In this document: one piece after another, positions 8,763 through 17,731 of the stretch | How positions within the stretch are numbered: position 1 is the stretch's first letter | Layout of the letters: the number at the start of each line of letters is the position of its first letter | DNA from: JBBIMS01 sp964531645 | Lineage (GTDB): Bacteria > Acidobacteriota > Aminicenantia > JBFLYD01 > JBBIMS01 | NCBI GenBank assembly: GCA_964531645.1 | Contig: CAZHEF010000012.1 | Location: 1-60,455, forward strand | Reading direction: 5' to 3' | Length of the DNA: 60,455 nt | The notes under the pieces: model-generated | Seen by the model: only the letters and a program-made list of their open reading frames with translations | Databases searched by the model: none | Told to the model about the DNA's origin: nothing | Made by a program: the position numbers and the translations under genes

Positions 8763-9179
8763 ATGGCATCAAAGGGTCTTTTGAGCTTGTTGAATGAGGC
8801 GATCGCAAGGGAAATGCAGGTCTCCATACAGTATATGTGGCAACATGTTCTTTGGAAAGGAGTTTCAGCCTTCGCAGTCCAGGAAGAATTGAAAAAAATA
8901 GCCGTTCAGGAAATGAAACATGCCGAATTAATAGCTGAGAGATTGAACTACCTTGGGGGCATCCCCACAACAAAGCCTGCTCCCATATTTGTTGGAGAAA
9001 ATTTAAAGGAAATGTTGCAACAGGATGTTAAAGATGAAGAAGGGGCAATAGAGCTATACAAGAAGATTATAAAAGTTGCAAGGGATGAAGGAGATATTAC
9101 AACCGCACGCCTTTTTGAAGAAATATTAGAAGACGAAGAAGAACATCATGATTTCTTCACAACTGTTCTTGAAAAGTAA
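8763..9179 (+). CDS. Bacterioferritin/ferritin-like protein
   Basis: A 138-residue ferritin-fold protein preceded by a very strong ribosome site (TAAGGAGG). The sequence starts as bacterioferritins do ('LLNEAIAREMQVSIQYMWQH') and carries the ligand motifs 'EMKHAELIAERL' and 'EDEEEHHDFF' (ExxH-type). At 138 residues it is slightly shorter than classical bacterioferritin (about 158) and has no obvious haem-ligand Met, so it may be a haem-free or encapsulated-type member. Likely oxidises and stores iron or protects against peroxide. The 144-bp gap upstream contains AT-rich 7-mer-like repeats. Confidence 0.85.
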   Translation: MASKGLLSLLNEAIAREMQVSIQYMWQHVLWKGVSAFAVQEELKKIAVQEMKHAELIAERLNYLGGIPTTKPAPIFVGENLKEMLQQDVKDEEGAIELYKKIIKVARDEGDITTARLFEEILEDEEEHHDFFTTVLEK

Positions 9180-9206
9180 AGCTGGGAAAACTCACCAGAG
9201 AAAATT

Positions 9207-9235
9207 TTGAGCTGAGAAGGAGAATAATGTAAAAT
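9207..9235 (+). promoter_or_regulatory. Promoter of MglA-like GTPase 1
   Basis: TTGAGC (9207-9212), 17 nt, TAAAAT (9230-9235) preceded by TG. Transcription would start near 9242, at or within about 3 nt of the ATG at 9245, so the mRNA would be essentially leaderless despite the AGGA at 9241-9244. Confidence 0.45.
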
Positions 9236-9244
9236 TAAAAAGGA

Positions 9245-10306
9245 ATGTTTATTAATAATGTTTCAAAAGAAATAAGTGTAAAAATTGTTTATTATGGTCC
9301 AGGCTTAAGTGGGAAAACTACAAATCTTCAGTATATATATAAGAATACAGATCCTTCTACAAGAGGGGAGATAGTAACCATTGAAACTGAAACGGACAGG
9401 ACATTCTTCTTTGACCTTCTTCCTCTAAATGTTGGAAAGATTGAAGGATACAGGGTAAGGATACATCTCACAACAGTTCCTGGACAAGTTTTTTACAATA
9501 TTTTGAGAAAGCTTGTTTTGAAAGGTTTGGACGGAATAGTTTTTGTTGCCGACTCCCAGAGACCTTTACTTGATTCCAATCTTGAGAGTTTTGACAACTT
9601 AAAAGAGAATCTTAGCGAATACAAGCTTGACTTATATTCAATTCCTCTTGTATTTCAGTTCAACAAGCGGGATCTCACCAATATTCTTTCCATAGAAGAG
9701 ATGAATCAATATTTGAATCCAGATGGATTTCCATACATAGAAGCCTCTGCGATTAACGGAATAGGAGTTTTCGAGACACTACGGGAAATATCGAGATTAA
9801 TCTTGAAAGATTTGAGGGAAAAAATTACTAAAACTGCAGAAAAAATAGTTGAGGTAAAAAAGGAAAGCCCGGCGCCCGAGGCTTCTGATGCCTTTGAGAG
9901 AACCCAAATATACCCGCAGTTTTCAAAAAAGGAGGAGTTAGAGTTAAGCACTTCTCTGAGTAGCACTGTAGGTGAAATTAGTGTAAATAAACAAGTTCAT
10001 GTTTCAAAAATTCAATTTATTGATAATGAACTTGAAAAACTTGAGAAAAGGTATTTAATGGAAGAAATAGGAAAGCCAAGGGGTGATTTGAAAGGTAGAA
10101 TTCCCACTGTGGATCTTCTAAAGCCTGTTGAGATAAGGAAGAAGTGGAGGAAAAGAATCAAACTTGAAGAGCTTAAAAAATTTGATAGTAAAATAATTAT
10201 TGTAACCGGAAACGGTAATATATTGGATTCGATTAATCTCCCCACCTCTCTTTCCCAAGGGCAAAAGTTGGAGCTTAGAATTGAGCTTGAAATAGACCTT
10301 GAATGA
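9245..10306 (+). CDS. MglA-like small GTPase with a long C-terminal tail (paralogue 1)
   Basis: A Ras-like GTPase of the MglA family, which controls polarity and motility in Myxococcus and is common with roadblock/LC7 partners elsewhere. The G1 loop is 'GPGLSGKT' (18-25), the 'TVPGQ' at 77-81 replaces the classical DxxG as in MglA, and the base-recognition motif is 'NKRD' (140-143). Residues 1-195 form the GTPase domain. The remaining 158 residues are a variable linker ending in a beta-rich segment ('KLELRIELEIDLE'). A similar C-terminal segment ends the second MglA-like protein at 14726, so the tail seems to be a shared feature. It lies upstream of a lytic transglycosylase. The effector is unknown. 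Confidence 0.9.
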   Translation: MFINNVSKEISVKIVYYGPGLSGKTTNLQYIYKNTDPSTRGEIVTIETETDRTFFFDLLPLNVGKIEGYRVRIHLTTVPGQVFYNILRKLVLKGLDGIVFVADSQRPLLDSNLESFDNLKENLSEYKLDLYSIPLVFQFNKRDLTNILSIEEMNQYLNPDGFPYIEASAINGIGVFETLREISRLILKDLREKITKTAEKIVEVKKESPAPEASDAFERTQIYPQFSKKEELELSTSLSSTVGEISVNKQVHVSKIQFIDNELEKLEKRYLMEEIGKPRGDLKGRIPTVDLLKPVEIRKKWRKRIKLEELKKFDSKIIIVTGNGNILDSINLPTSLSQGQKLELRIELEIDLE

Positions 10307-10323
10307 GTTGCTGAGGATTTCTA

Positions 10324-11907
10324 ATGGGGAAGAAGTTTTTGCTTTTTCTTATCGTAATTTTCTTTATTACTTGTTCTCAAAAGATTGAAGAGGTAAAGGT
10401 AACCCCTACCCCTCAATTAAAAGAAAAAGAAGAAAGTCAAATTTTATCTGACGAAGAAAAGATAATCAAGAGAGCAGAAGAATTGTTCAAAGAAGGAGTT
10501 GTTGAAATTGAGAAGGGACATTTGCTAAAAGCAAGAAATTTCTTTGATTCAGCTATAGATGCGTTTTTAACATCCCCTGTCTCCATGAACAAATCTTCTA
10601 ATTTAAGAAAAGTCTATGAGGAGCTATTAAGCAAAATTTATGAGATTGAGATGAGAAGTATTTCTGAAGGCGATGGATTTGTAGAGCAGGGAACCGAAAT
10701 TTCCTTTATTGATGAGCTTGAAAATATTGAGACATTCCCGCTACCTCCAGAAAAGGCTAAAGAGCTTATGGAAATAGTAAAGGCAGAAATGTCAGGAAGG
10801 ATATTTTCAATCCCTGTTGAGTTAAATGATAAGGTGCTTTCATTTATAGAATTATTTAAAGGAGAAAGGAGAGATAAATTTGAAAAAGCTCTCATAAACT
10901 CTGGTAAATTTATAGGGAAAATTAAAGAGATTTTTAAAGAAGAAGATGTTCCGGATGACCTTGCTTACCTACCTTTAATAGAAAGTGAATTTAAAATAAA
11001 GGCAAAGAGCAGGGCAAGAGCTAAGGGAATCTGGCAGTTTATAGATGGAACAGGGAAATTGTATTCTCTTGATTATAACTGGTGGTTTGATGAAAAATAT
11101 GATTTTCTAAAATCAACAAGAGCAGCAGCAAGACATCTTAAAGATTTATATAATAGATACAATGATTGGTATTTAGCCTTGGCTGCATACAATGCAGGGG
11201 CAGGAAAAATAGACAGAGCAGTTGCAAAGACAGGTAAGGCTGATTTCTGGGAAATATCAAAGACAAAATATATAAAGGCAGAGACAAAAAATTATGTTCC
11301 AGCTTTTCTCGCATCCCTTATCATAGCTAAGAATTTTGCAGAACATGGATTCGATATTGTTCCTGCGCAAGAACTTCAATGGGAGGTTTGTAGAATCCCA
11401 AGTCCCACTGACCTGAGAATAATAGCCGAATGCGCCGAGACCACTCTTCAAGAAATACAGGAGCTCAATCCTGAACTGAGAAGATTAACAACACCAGGGA
11501 ATGTTCCTTATTATGAGATAAGATTACCTGCGGGGAAAGGAGGGATATTCAAGCAGAATTTTGCAAAAATCCCTGAGGATAAAAGGGTTTTCTGGAGATG
11601 GCACATTGTTCAAAAAGGTGAGACGCTTTCATCCATAGGGAGAAAGTATGGAGTTTCTGTCCATGTTCTCAAAGAGGTGAATTCTTTAACCACAAGCAGG
11701 ATAAAACCTGATATGAAACTTCTGATTCCCTCCCGGAGAGATGTAAGTTCTTCTACAGAAAGAATTGTTCATGTTGTAACGAGAGGAGAAACTCTTTACA
11801 GGATAGCTTTAAAATACAATACTTCGGTGGAAAAAATTAAGGAATGGAACAATTTAAAGGATAATCTAATCTCTCCAGGGAAAAGATTGGTTATTTACAT
11901 ACAATAA
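10324..11907 (+). CDS. Lytic murein transglycosylase with two LysM domains (MltD-like)
   Basis: A 527-residue envelope enzyme that cleaves the glycan backbone of peptidoglycan non-hydrolytically. The N-terminus is a lipoprotein-like signal with Cys17 ('FFITC'), although Thr just before the Cys is not ideal. The SLT domain (about 200-330) shows the catalytic-Glu motif 'PLIESEF', then 'ARAKGIWQFIDGT' and 'LALAAYNAGAGKID', which are hallmark family-1 transglycosylase motifs. Two C-terminal LysM repeats follow ('HIVQKGETLSSIGRKYGVS' and 'HVVTRGETLYRIALKYNTS'), which bind peptidoglycan. It starts 17 nt after the GTPase gene and its stop overlaps the comM start by one base, so the three are probably one operon. 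Confidence 0.92.
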   Translation: MGKKFLLFLIVIFFITCSQKIEEVKVTPTPQLKEKEESQILSDEEKIIKRAEELFKEGVVEIEKGHLLKARNFFDSAIDAFLTSPVSMNKSSNLRKVYEELLSKIYEIEMRSISEGDGFVEQGTEISFIDELENIETFPLPPEKAKELMEIVKAEMSGRIFSIPVELNDKVLSFIELFKGERRDKFEKALINSGKFIGKIKEIFKEEDVPDDLAYLPLIESEFKIKAKSRARAKGIWQFIDGTGKLYSLDYNWWFDEKYDFLKSTRAAARHLKDLYNRYNDWYLALAAYNAGAGKIDRAVAKTGKADFWEISKTKYIKAETKNYVPAFLASLIIAKNFAEHGFDIVPAQELQWEVCRIPSPTDLRIIAECAETTLQEIQELNPELRRLTTPGNVPYYEIRLPAGKGGIFKQNFAKIPEDKRVFWRWHIVQKGETLSSIGRKYGVSVHVLKEVNSLTTSRIKPDMKLLIPSRRDVSSSTERIVHVVTRGETLYRIALKYNTSVEKIKEWNNLKDNLISPGKRLVIYIQ

Positions 11908-13421
11908 TGGCATCAAAAGTTTTTTCAGCTTCCCTTTCTGGAATAGATGCTTTTCTTGTGGAAGTGGAAGTTGATATCCTTCCCGGGATTCCATCCTTTT
12001 CTACTGTTGGGCTGCCTGATACAGCAGTTAAAGAGAGTAAAGAGAGGGTAAGGTCAGCATTGAGAAGTTGTGGTTTTGAGTTGCCCGCAAGGAAGATCAC
12101 AATAAATCTTGCTCCAGCAGATAGAAAAAAGGAGGGTTCATCCTTTGATCTTCCTATTGCCATTGGTCTTCTTTCGTTCCATCAAATTTTTCCATCAGAA
12201 AGATTAATGGATTTTATAATTTCAGGAGAATTATCCCTTGACGGAAAAGTTAGAGGGATAAAAGGTTCTCTGGCAATGACCTTCCTTGCGAAAGAGCGTG
12301 GCTTGAAAGGAATTATTTTACCAAAGGAAAATGTGAGAGAGGCTTCTCTGGTAGAAAATATACCCATATATGGAGTTGAGAATCTTGGAGAACTGGTAGA
12401 TTTTCTAAGGGGAGAAATAGAAATAAAGCCGGAACCCCCTGCTTCAAAAAATGATTATCAGCCGGAATATCCTGTGGATTTCTCAGAGATTAAAGGACAA
12501 TATTATGGAAAGAGGGCAGTTGAGATAGCTGTTGCTGGTGGACATAATATCCTGATGGTAGGACCTCCAGGCACAGGGAAAACAATGCTTGCAAGAAGGA
12601 TTCCTACTGTCCTGCCACCTCTAACCTTCGAGGAGATGATAGAACTCACAAAGATTTATTCATCAGCGGGTTTGATTGATCCAAAGGATGGAGTTATAAA
12701 GGAAAGACCCTTCCGTTCTCCCCATCACACAACAACTGAGATAGCCCTTGTAGGTGGTGGACATGTGCCAAAACCAGGAGAAATAAGCCTTGCTCATAAT
12801 GGAGTTCTATTCCTCGATGAATTGCCCCTTTTTGATAAGGGCACTCTTGAGGCTTTGAGGCAACCCCTTGAAGATGGTAGGATTACAATTTCGAGAGCTG
12901 GAATTTCAGTGACATTTCCGGCAAGATTTATGCTTGTTACTGCTATGAATCCATGTGAAGATTCAACAGGTATAATGGACGGCGATTGCTCTCCAGCCCA
13001 GAAAATGAGATATTACTCAAAAATCACACTTCCCCTCCTTGACAGGATTGATATTCACATAGAAATTCCGAAAGTGAAGTTTGAAGATATGGTCTCAGAA
13101 AGAGAAGAGGAGCCATCTTCAAGTATAAGGAGCAGGGTTTGCAAAACAAGGGAGGTTCAGTGGAACAGATTTAAAGGGAGAAAAATTTTCTGCAATGGAC
13201 AGATGGAAACAAAAGAATTGAAAAAATTCTGTAAATTGGATTCAAAATCCCTTGAGCTTATGGAAATAGCCATGCAAAGGTATGGTATGTCAGCGAGGGC
13301 GTTTGATAGAATATTAAAAGTGGCAAGAACAATTGCTGACATTGAAGGAAGAGAGAACATAGAGGCTTATCATATATCAGAGGCGATTCAATATCGAATA
13401 CTTGACAGAGGGAGATTATAG
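11907..13421 (+). CDS. comM: ComM/YifB-family Mg-chelatase-like AAA+ ATPase
   Basis: A 504-residue AAA+ protein of the YifB/ComM family. The N-terminal domain (1-170) is the lon-protease-S5-like fold typical of these proteins ('VEVDILPGIPSFSTVGLPDTAVKES'-type motif around residues 20-45). The ATPase domain has Walker A 'GPPGTGKTM' near residue 217 and Walker B 'VLFLDELP' near residue 300. In competent bacteria ComM is a helicase that extends heteroduplex during transformation. It occurs widely in non-competent species as well, so natural transformation is not implied here. The ATG overlaps the stop of the transglycosylase gene (TAATG). Confidence 0.9.
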   Translation: MASKVFSASLSGIDAFLVEVEVDILPGIPSFSTVGLPDTAVKESKERVRSALRSCGFELPARKITINLAPADRKKEGSSFDLPIAIGLLSFHQIFPSERLMDFIISGELSLDGKVRGIKGSLAMTFLAKERGLKGIILPKENVREASLVENIPIYGVENLGELVDFLRGEIEIKPEPPASKNDYQPEYPVDFSEIKGQYYGKRAVEIAVAGGHNILMVGPPGTGKTMLARRIPTVLPPLTFEEMIELTKIYSSAGLIDPKDGVIKERPFRSPHHTTTEIALVGGGHVPKPGEISLAHNGVLFLDELPLFDKGTLEALRQPLEDGRITISRAGISVTFPARFMLVTAMNPCEDSTGIMDGDCSPAQKMRYYSKITLPLLDRIDIHIEIPKVKFEDMVSEREEEPSSSIRSRVCKTREVQWNRFKGRKIFCNGQMETKELKKFCKLDSKSLELMEIAMQRYGMSARAFDRILKVARTIADIEGRENIEAYHISEAIQYRILDRGRL

Positions 13422-13430
13422 TATTTTAAT
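13402..13430 (+). promoter_or_regulatory. Promoter of the FHA-GGDEF gene, overlapping the end of comM
   Basis: Perfect TTGACA (13402-13407) within the last codons of comM, 17 nt, then TTTAAT (13425-13430). The predicted start near 13437 gives a leader of about 20 nt before the ATG at 13458. Confidence 0.5.
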
Positions 13431-13457
13431 TTTATAAAAGGAGTTTTTCGGAAGATT

Positions 13458-14342
13458 ATGAAAGAAAATGATCCTTCCAAGACGCAGTGCATGGGAAAGA
13501 ATATAGGATACTTTTTGATTATATTAAAAGGAACGGATAGGGATTTTGGAAGGGAATTTTGCATAGAAAAGGAGAAGGTGATAATTGGAAGGGGTATAGA
13601 TGTCGATTTTCAGATCTGGGATTCAAAAGTATCGAGAGATCATCTCGCTATATACCTTGTTCCAACTGAGAGTGGTGATAAGAAAGTAATTTATGAAGAT
13701 CTTATGAGCACAAATGGAACTTATGTTAATGAAAAATTTTCGACAAAGGGTGAATTGAAAAATGGTGACAGGATAAGGATTGGAGACACTGTCCTTAAGT
13801 TTGAGATTATGGATGAACTTGAACAGGAATTCAGCAAAAGGCTTTACAGAATGGCTGTTACAGACCCATTAACAGGGCTTTACAACAAGGAATATTTTTA
13901 CGATGAATTGAGGAGGCAATTTCATATTGCAACGAGGTATGGGAGGGAATTGTCCCTTATAATGCTCGACATAGATAATTTCAAGTATGTAAATGATGAT
14001 TATGGACATCTTGCAGGGGATGAGGCTTTAAAGAGTGTAGCTTATGCAATCCTTGAGACTGTTAGGTTCCAAGATATTGTGTCAAGATTTGGAGGAGATG
14101 AGTTCTGTGTCCTTCTTCCAGAAACTTCTATCTCAGGAGCAAGGTTTCTTGGATACAGAATCAAAAGGACAATAGAAAAGCTTGTTTTACCTTCAGATAA
14201 AGGCACCTTTAAAATTACAGTTTCAATGGGTGTTGTATCGACAAAAGGAGTAATGAATTTTATTGATTTTATTAAAAAAGTTGATGATGCTCTTCTTGAA
14301 GTTAAGAGGAGCGAAAGGAGTAGAATAAGTGTTAAGGAATGA
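13458..14342 (+). CDS. FHA-domain diguanylate cyclase (GGDEF)
   Basis: A cytoplasmic 294-residue protein predicted to make cyclic di-GMP. Residues about 20-115 are a forkhead-associated domain with 'IGRG' (43-46), 'SRDH' (59-62) and 'STNGT' (84-88), the phospho-threonine-binding residues. Residues about 130-290 are a GGDEF domain with an intact active site 'GGDEF' (212-216). An inhibitory I-site 'RFQD' (203-206) lies exactly five residues before it, so product inhibition is expected. FHA domains read Ser/Thr-kinase phosphorylation, and a Hanks-type kinase is encoded at 367-3213, so a link between the two is possible (inference). The 3' end overlaps the next gene by 14 nt. Confidence 0.92.
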   Translation: MKENDPSKTQCMGKNIGYFLIILKGTDRDFGREFCIEKEKVIIGRGIDVDFQIWDSKVSRDHLAIYLVPTESGDKKVIYEDLMSTNGTYVNEKFSTKGELKNGDRIRIGDTVLKFEIMDELEQEFSKRLYRMAVTDPLTGLYNKEYFYDELRRQFHIATRYGRELSLIMLDIDNFKYVNDDYGHLAGDEALKSVAYAILETVRFQDIVSRFGGDEFCVLLPETSISGARFLGYRIKRTIEKLVLPSDKGTFKITVSMGVVSTKGVMNFIDFIKKVDDALLEVKRSERSRISVKE

Positions 14343-14685
14343 GAGAGGGCGTGGGTTAATTAAAATTCTAATTTATCTTCTAATTGTTGCTTATATTGGA
14401 TTACTTATATTCAGATTCGCTTCAATTTCCATAAGGTATAAGGATTTAGATGTAAAGATAATGGATTCTATAAGAAACTCTGTTGAATGTAATCGGGATA
14501 AGCTTATGGAGCAGATCTACAATTTGTTAGATGAGATGGGAATCCTTCCAATTGATGAGGAAATATTTGTTGAGTGCAAAGGGAACAGGGCAATAGTGAA
14601 GTTTTCCTATGAGGAGCTTTTTGATGGAATCTTTTTCAAGAAAAAAATGTTAAAGAGGGTTGAGATTGAAGGGGCTATAGGTTGA
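14329..14685 (+). CDS. Small single-pass membrane protein, unknown function
   Basis: A 118-residue protein with one N-terminal transmembrane helix ('LIKILIYLLIVAYIGLLIF') and a 75-residue predicted extracytoplasmic domain containing two Cys ('VECNRDK', 'VECKGNRA'). The start is GTG at 14329, overlapping the diguanylate cyclase gene by 14 nt. It is supported by GGAG at 14317-14320; the ATG at 14339 is out of frame. Pilin-like or DUF4845-like small membrane proteins have this layout, but no family could be assigned. Its tight coupling to the FHA-GGDEF gene suggests related function. Confidence 0.65.
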   Translation: MLRNERGRGLIKILIYLLIVAYIGLLIFRFASISIRYKDLDVKIMDSIRNSVECNRDKLMEQIYNLLDEMGILPIDEEIFVECKGNRAIVKFSYEELFDGIFFKKKMLKRVEIEGAIG

Positions 14686-14709
14686 TTTTTAGAAAAGTTC
14701 TGTTATACT
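14682..14709 (+). promoter_or_regulatory. Extended -10 promoter of MglA-like GTPase 2
   Basis: TTGATT (14682-14687), 16 nt, TATACT (14704-14709) with an upstream TG (extended -10). The predicted start near 14716 is about 10 nt before the ATG at 14726, another very short leader. Confidence 0.45.
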
Positions 14710-14725
14710 TTGAAAGGGTGTTGAA

Positions 14726-15607
14726 ATGGTTTTAATAAATCCTGCAATCAAAGAAGTTGTTGTAAAAATTGTTTACTACGGACCTGGACTTGGAGGAAAA
14801 ACCACCAATCTTAAATTTATCTACGACCATATTGATCCTTACACAAGAGGCAAGATGATTTCTCTGTCCACAGAAGGGGACAGAACACTATTTTTTGATT
14901 TTCTCCCCATAAGACTTGGAGAGCTAGGGGGGTATAATGTAAGAGTTCAACTTTACACAGTTCCAGGACAGGTTTTTTACGAAGCTACAAGAAAACTTGT
15001 CCTTAATGGCGCTGATGCAGTCGTTTTTGTTGCTGATTCTCAGAAGCATGTCTTTGATTCAAATCTTGAAAGCCTGGACAGTCTCAAGAACAACCTCAGA
15101 GAAAAGGGTATAAGATTTGAAGATATTCCTCTGGTTTTTCAGTTCAATAAGCGAGATTTAAAAGAAATTTATGATTTGACTTTCCTCAACAAGGAGCTTA
15201 ATGAGCTTAAAGTACCGTTTTTCCCTGCAATTGCGATAAGAGGTGACGGGGTGATGGAGACATTTAACATGATCTCTGAAATGGCAATAAAGAGCATTTC
15301 CCAGAGAATAGATAAGAATGGCTCCTTTAAAACAGCTCCTATCTCAACTCCCAAGGTTTCAGCACCTTATGAGAAAACAGTCGCGGAAGCAAAACCTGTG
15401 GAAGAGAAATTTCTTGAGGGATTTTCTTCGCTGGAGGGTTCAATTAGTGAAGAAGATACCATCCCAACATTACAACCTATGGGGGGCACAGGAACTGTTG
15501 AAGAGAAAAATAAGGAAGTAAGTATTCCAATTGAGATTGAGCTAAAAGGAAAAGAAACTGCAAAATTTGAAATTAAGATTACTGTAACTGTAAAAAGAAA
15601 AGATTAG
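14726..15607 (+). CDS. MglA-like small GTPase with C-terminal tail (paralogue 2)
   Basis: A 293-residue paralogue of the GTPase at 9245. G1 is 'GPGLGGKT' (19-26), 'TVPGQ' is near residue 80 and 'NKRD' near 141-144, all intact. The GTPase domain (1-190) is followed by a linker and a beta-rich end ('VSIPIEIELKGKETAKFEI') that resembles the tail of paralogue 1. It is preceded by its own promoter and lies convergent with the radical SAM gene, leaving only 5 nt between the stops. MglA proteins act as polarity or membrane-recruitment switches, and two in one genome region suggests separate switches sharing a tail-binding partner (inference). Confidence 0.9.
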   Translation: MVLINPAIKEVVVKIVYYGPGLGGKTTNLKFIYDHIDPYTRGKMISLSTEGDRTLFFDFLPIRLGELGGYNVRVQLYTVPGQVFYEATRKLVLNGADAVVFVADSQKHVFDSNLESLDSLKNNLREKGIRFEDIPLVFQFNKRDLKEIYDLTFLNKELNELKVPFFPAIAIRGDGVMETFNMISEMAIKSISQRIDKNGSFKTAPISTPKVSAPYEKTVAEAKPVEEKFLEGFSSLEGSISEEDTIPTLQPMGGTGTVEEKNKEVSIPIEIELKGKETAKFEIKITVTVKRKD

Positions 15608-15612
15608 CTGGT

Positions 15613-16533
15613 TTATCTTGAAATGTAAAAATCTTTCCCTTCAAAATTTTCTTTTTTAATCTTCCTTTTTTTCAGAAGAGAATTCAAAATTTCTGAAATT
15701 TCTTCCTTATCAACACTGAATATATTTAAGAGCTCCTCTAAGGTCACAGGTCTTCTTTTTGCCATCTCCTCAATTTTCTCTTCAATGTCTGTTTTTTCAA
15801 TTTTCTTCTCTCTTTCTTTTTTCGGCATTATTATCTCTGCTTTCCCTCCTAAAATTTCTCTTGTTTTTTCCATTTCTTCGTAGGAAAGAGGTCTTGCCCA
15901 ATCCTCTGAAGGAGGTCTCACAACTGTGTTTAGATGAATTTTGTCAGGATTTATTTTTTCAATAACTTCTTTTAGTTTCAGAATCTCTTCAGGTGAGTCG
16001 TTCAGTCCCTTTACAATTACAACCTCAAGCCATATTTTCCCTTTATAATCATTTCTTAAGGCAATCAAACCTTCAATTATTTTTTGTGAAGTAAGGGCAT
16101 GAAAGGGTCTATTTATAGCTTTGAAAACTTTTTCTGAGACAGCATTTAAGGTGGGTAGAATCACATCAGCTTTTTTCAATGCTTCTCTCACTTCTTTCCT
16201 GTAAAGAAGAGAACCGTTCGTTAAAACTGCAACAGGTATTGATGTTGTCTTCTTAATTCCTTCTATAATAAACCCGATTTTACTGTGAAGGGTTGGCTCT
16301 CCAGAGCCTGTTAAAGTAATAAAATCGATGGAAGAATTTTCTTCAAGATAATCTTCAATCTCCTTTATAACCTCATCCGCAGGAACCCACTCTTTTATCT
16401 CTTCAGTTTTCAAAACAGTCCTTCCACATTCACAATAAATGCAATCATAGGTGCAGATCTTATCTGGAAGAAGATCAACACCAAGGGATAATCCCAACCT
16501 TCTTGAGAAAACAGGCCCAAAAATATACTTCAT
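15613..16533 (-). CDS. Radical SAM protein (COG0731-like) with C-terminal winged helix
   Basis: A 306-residue radical SAM enzyme. The cluster-binding motif 'CTYDCIYC' (C-x3-C-x2-C) lies near residues 28-35, followed by 'LTGSGEPTLHSKIG' typical of the SAM-binding TIM barrel. The last 60-70 residues ('RRPVTLEELLNIFSVDKEE') look like a small winged-helix domain. The family resembles COG0731 Fe-S oxidoreductases, which are related to tRNA-wybutosine enzymes but largely uncharacterised in bacteria, so no substrate is proposed. The start overlaps the stop of the thiamine-binding gene by one base. It is the last gene of a four-gene minus-strand run from the M14 peptidase. Confidence 0.85.
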   Translation of the reverse strand: MKYIFGPVFSRRLGLSLGVDLLPDKICTYDCIYCECGRTVLKTEEIKEWVPADEVIKEIEDYLEENSSIDFITLTGSGEPTLHSKIGFIIEGIKKTTSIPVAVLTNGSLLYRKEVREALKKADVILPTLNAVSEKVFKAINRPFHALTSQKIIEGLIALRNDYKGKIWLEVVIVKGLNDSPEEILKLKEVIEKINPDKIHLNTVVRPPSEDWARPLSYEEMEKTREILGGKAEIIMPKKEREKKIEKTDIEEKIEEMAKRRPVTLEELLNIFSVDKEEISEILNSLLKKRKIKKENFEGKDFYISR

Positions 16534-16832
16534 TATTTAATTTTTTCCTTCACGGATTCAACTTTCCTTTTCGCAGTTGAAATCTTATCTCTTCTGTCGT
16601 CTATTGTGATCGACATGTAAACCCTCTTTGCTCCCGCCTTTATCTGTGAAAGATGCATTAATTTTAAAGCTTCGAAAATATGATCGATTTCTCCCTCAAT
16701 AATTGTTCCCATTCCTGTTATTTTAAAATTTATTTCTTTCATTTCCTTTATAGCCTTTACACTTTCTGCAACAAAGCGACTCAAACTTGTTCCTTCACCA
16801 ATTGGAAAAACACTTACAAGGGCAATTGCCAT
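16533..16832 (-). CDS. MTH1187/YqgV-family thiamine-binding protein
   Basis: A 99-residue protein of the MTH1187 (DUF77) family, ferredoxin-like proteins that form tetramers and bind thiamine-type ligands. Family features seen are 'VSVFPIGEGTSLSRFVAE' at the N-terminus and 'GMGTIIEG' in the middle. It is translationally coupled to the radical SAM gene (one-base overlap) and lies 49 nt after the EamA transporter gene. The cluster could handle a thiamine-like metabolite (inference); no TPP riboswitch was seen upstream. Confidence 0.85.
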   Translation of the reverse strand: MAIALVSVFPIGEGTSLSRFVAESVKAIKEMKEINFKITGMGTIIEGEIDHIFEALKLMHLSQIKAGAKRVYMSITIDDRRDKISTAKRKVESVKEKIK

Positions 16833-16881
16833 TTTTACCTCCAGATTAAATTATAAATTTTTGTTTCAGATTTATCCAGTT

Positions 16882-17715
16882 CTAATACTCCTTTCTGGCA
16901 CTGACAATAATAGTTGCCCCCATTATTAGTGTTCCACCAAGAATAGTCCTTAAAGATGGGATTTCTCTGAGTAAAATAAAGGCGAGGAGAATGCCATAAA
17001 CAGGTTCGAGAGTGGCAATAATGCTTGCAATCTGAGTTTTTACATTCCTCATTCCTTTTACAAAGAGAGTGTGGGCAAGAGCTGTGCAAAAAATTCCGAG
17101 AAAGACAAGGAGTAAAATCTCTTGTCTGCTTATTATCACAGATTTTTGAAAGATGACTATTGGAAAAAGAATCAGGGAAGCGGACCAGTCTTCGTAAAAT
17201 GTTATTAATAAACTTGAGTATTTCTGGGAGAGTTTCCTGTTAAAAATTGAAAGAATGGAAAATGTTAGACCTGAGATGAGCCCCAAAATAATTCCCTGAG
17301 TGACTTTATTTTTAATTTCCAATTCAGGAATTAAAATTCCGATTCCTGAAAAAGCAAGAACGGAGAGCAAAAAGTTTGTCTTGCTAAACTTTTCCCTGAA
17401 AAAAAGAGGTTCAAGGAGTACTGTGAAGATGGGGAAGGAGGAGTAAGAGAGAAGACCTATTGCTACTGTAGAGATCTGAATGGAACGAAAGAAAGTTGCC
17501 CAGTGAGTGGCAAGGATAGAGCCGAGAAGAAAAAGTAGTAAAAATGGAATTCCATCAGGAAATAGAGATATTTTTAAAAACTTAAGGGTTAAAAATAGAG
17601 CAACACTGGCTAAAATTACCCTTCCAAAGACGATTATTATGGGGCTGAGAGAGATAAATTTTCCAAAAAGCCCTGCAAGTCCGAATAGGAATACTGCTAT
17701 ATGAATTTCAATCAA
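16882..17715 (-). CDS. EamA/DMT-family transporter
   Basis: A 277-residue inner-membrane protein with ten predicted helices in two homologous halves of five, the EamA (drug/metabolite transporter) layout. The second half shows the family-like 'EPVYGILLAFILLRE' segment. The direction and substrate are unknown. The start is TTG at 17715 and the ribosome site is weak (AAAGAAAA), so the start is uncertain by a few codons. It follows the M14 peptidase gene by 16 nt and precedes the thiamine-binding protein gene, so export or uptake of a product related to those neighbours is possible. Confidence 0.82.
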   Translation of the reverse strand: MIEIHIAVFLFGLAGLFGKFISLSPIIIVFGRVILASVALFLTLKFLKISLFPDGIPFLLLFLLGSILATHWATFFRSIQISTVAIGLLSYSSFPIFTVLLEPLFFREKFSKTNFLLSVLAFSGIGILIPELEIKNKVTQGIILGLISGLTFSILSIFNRKLSQKYSSLLITFYEDWSASLILFPIVIFQKSVIISRQEILLLVFLGIFCTALAHTLFVKGMRNVKTQIASIIATLEPVYGILLAFILLREIPSLRTILGGTLIMGATIIVSARKEY

Positions 17716-17731
17716 TTTTCTTTAAATTTTT

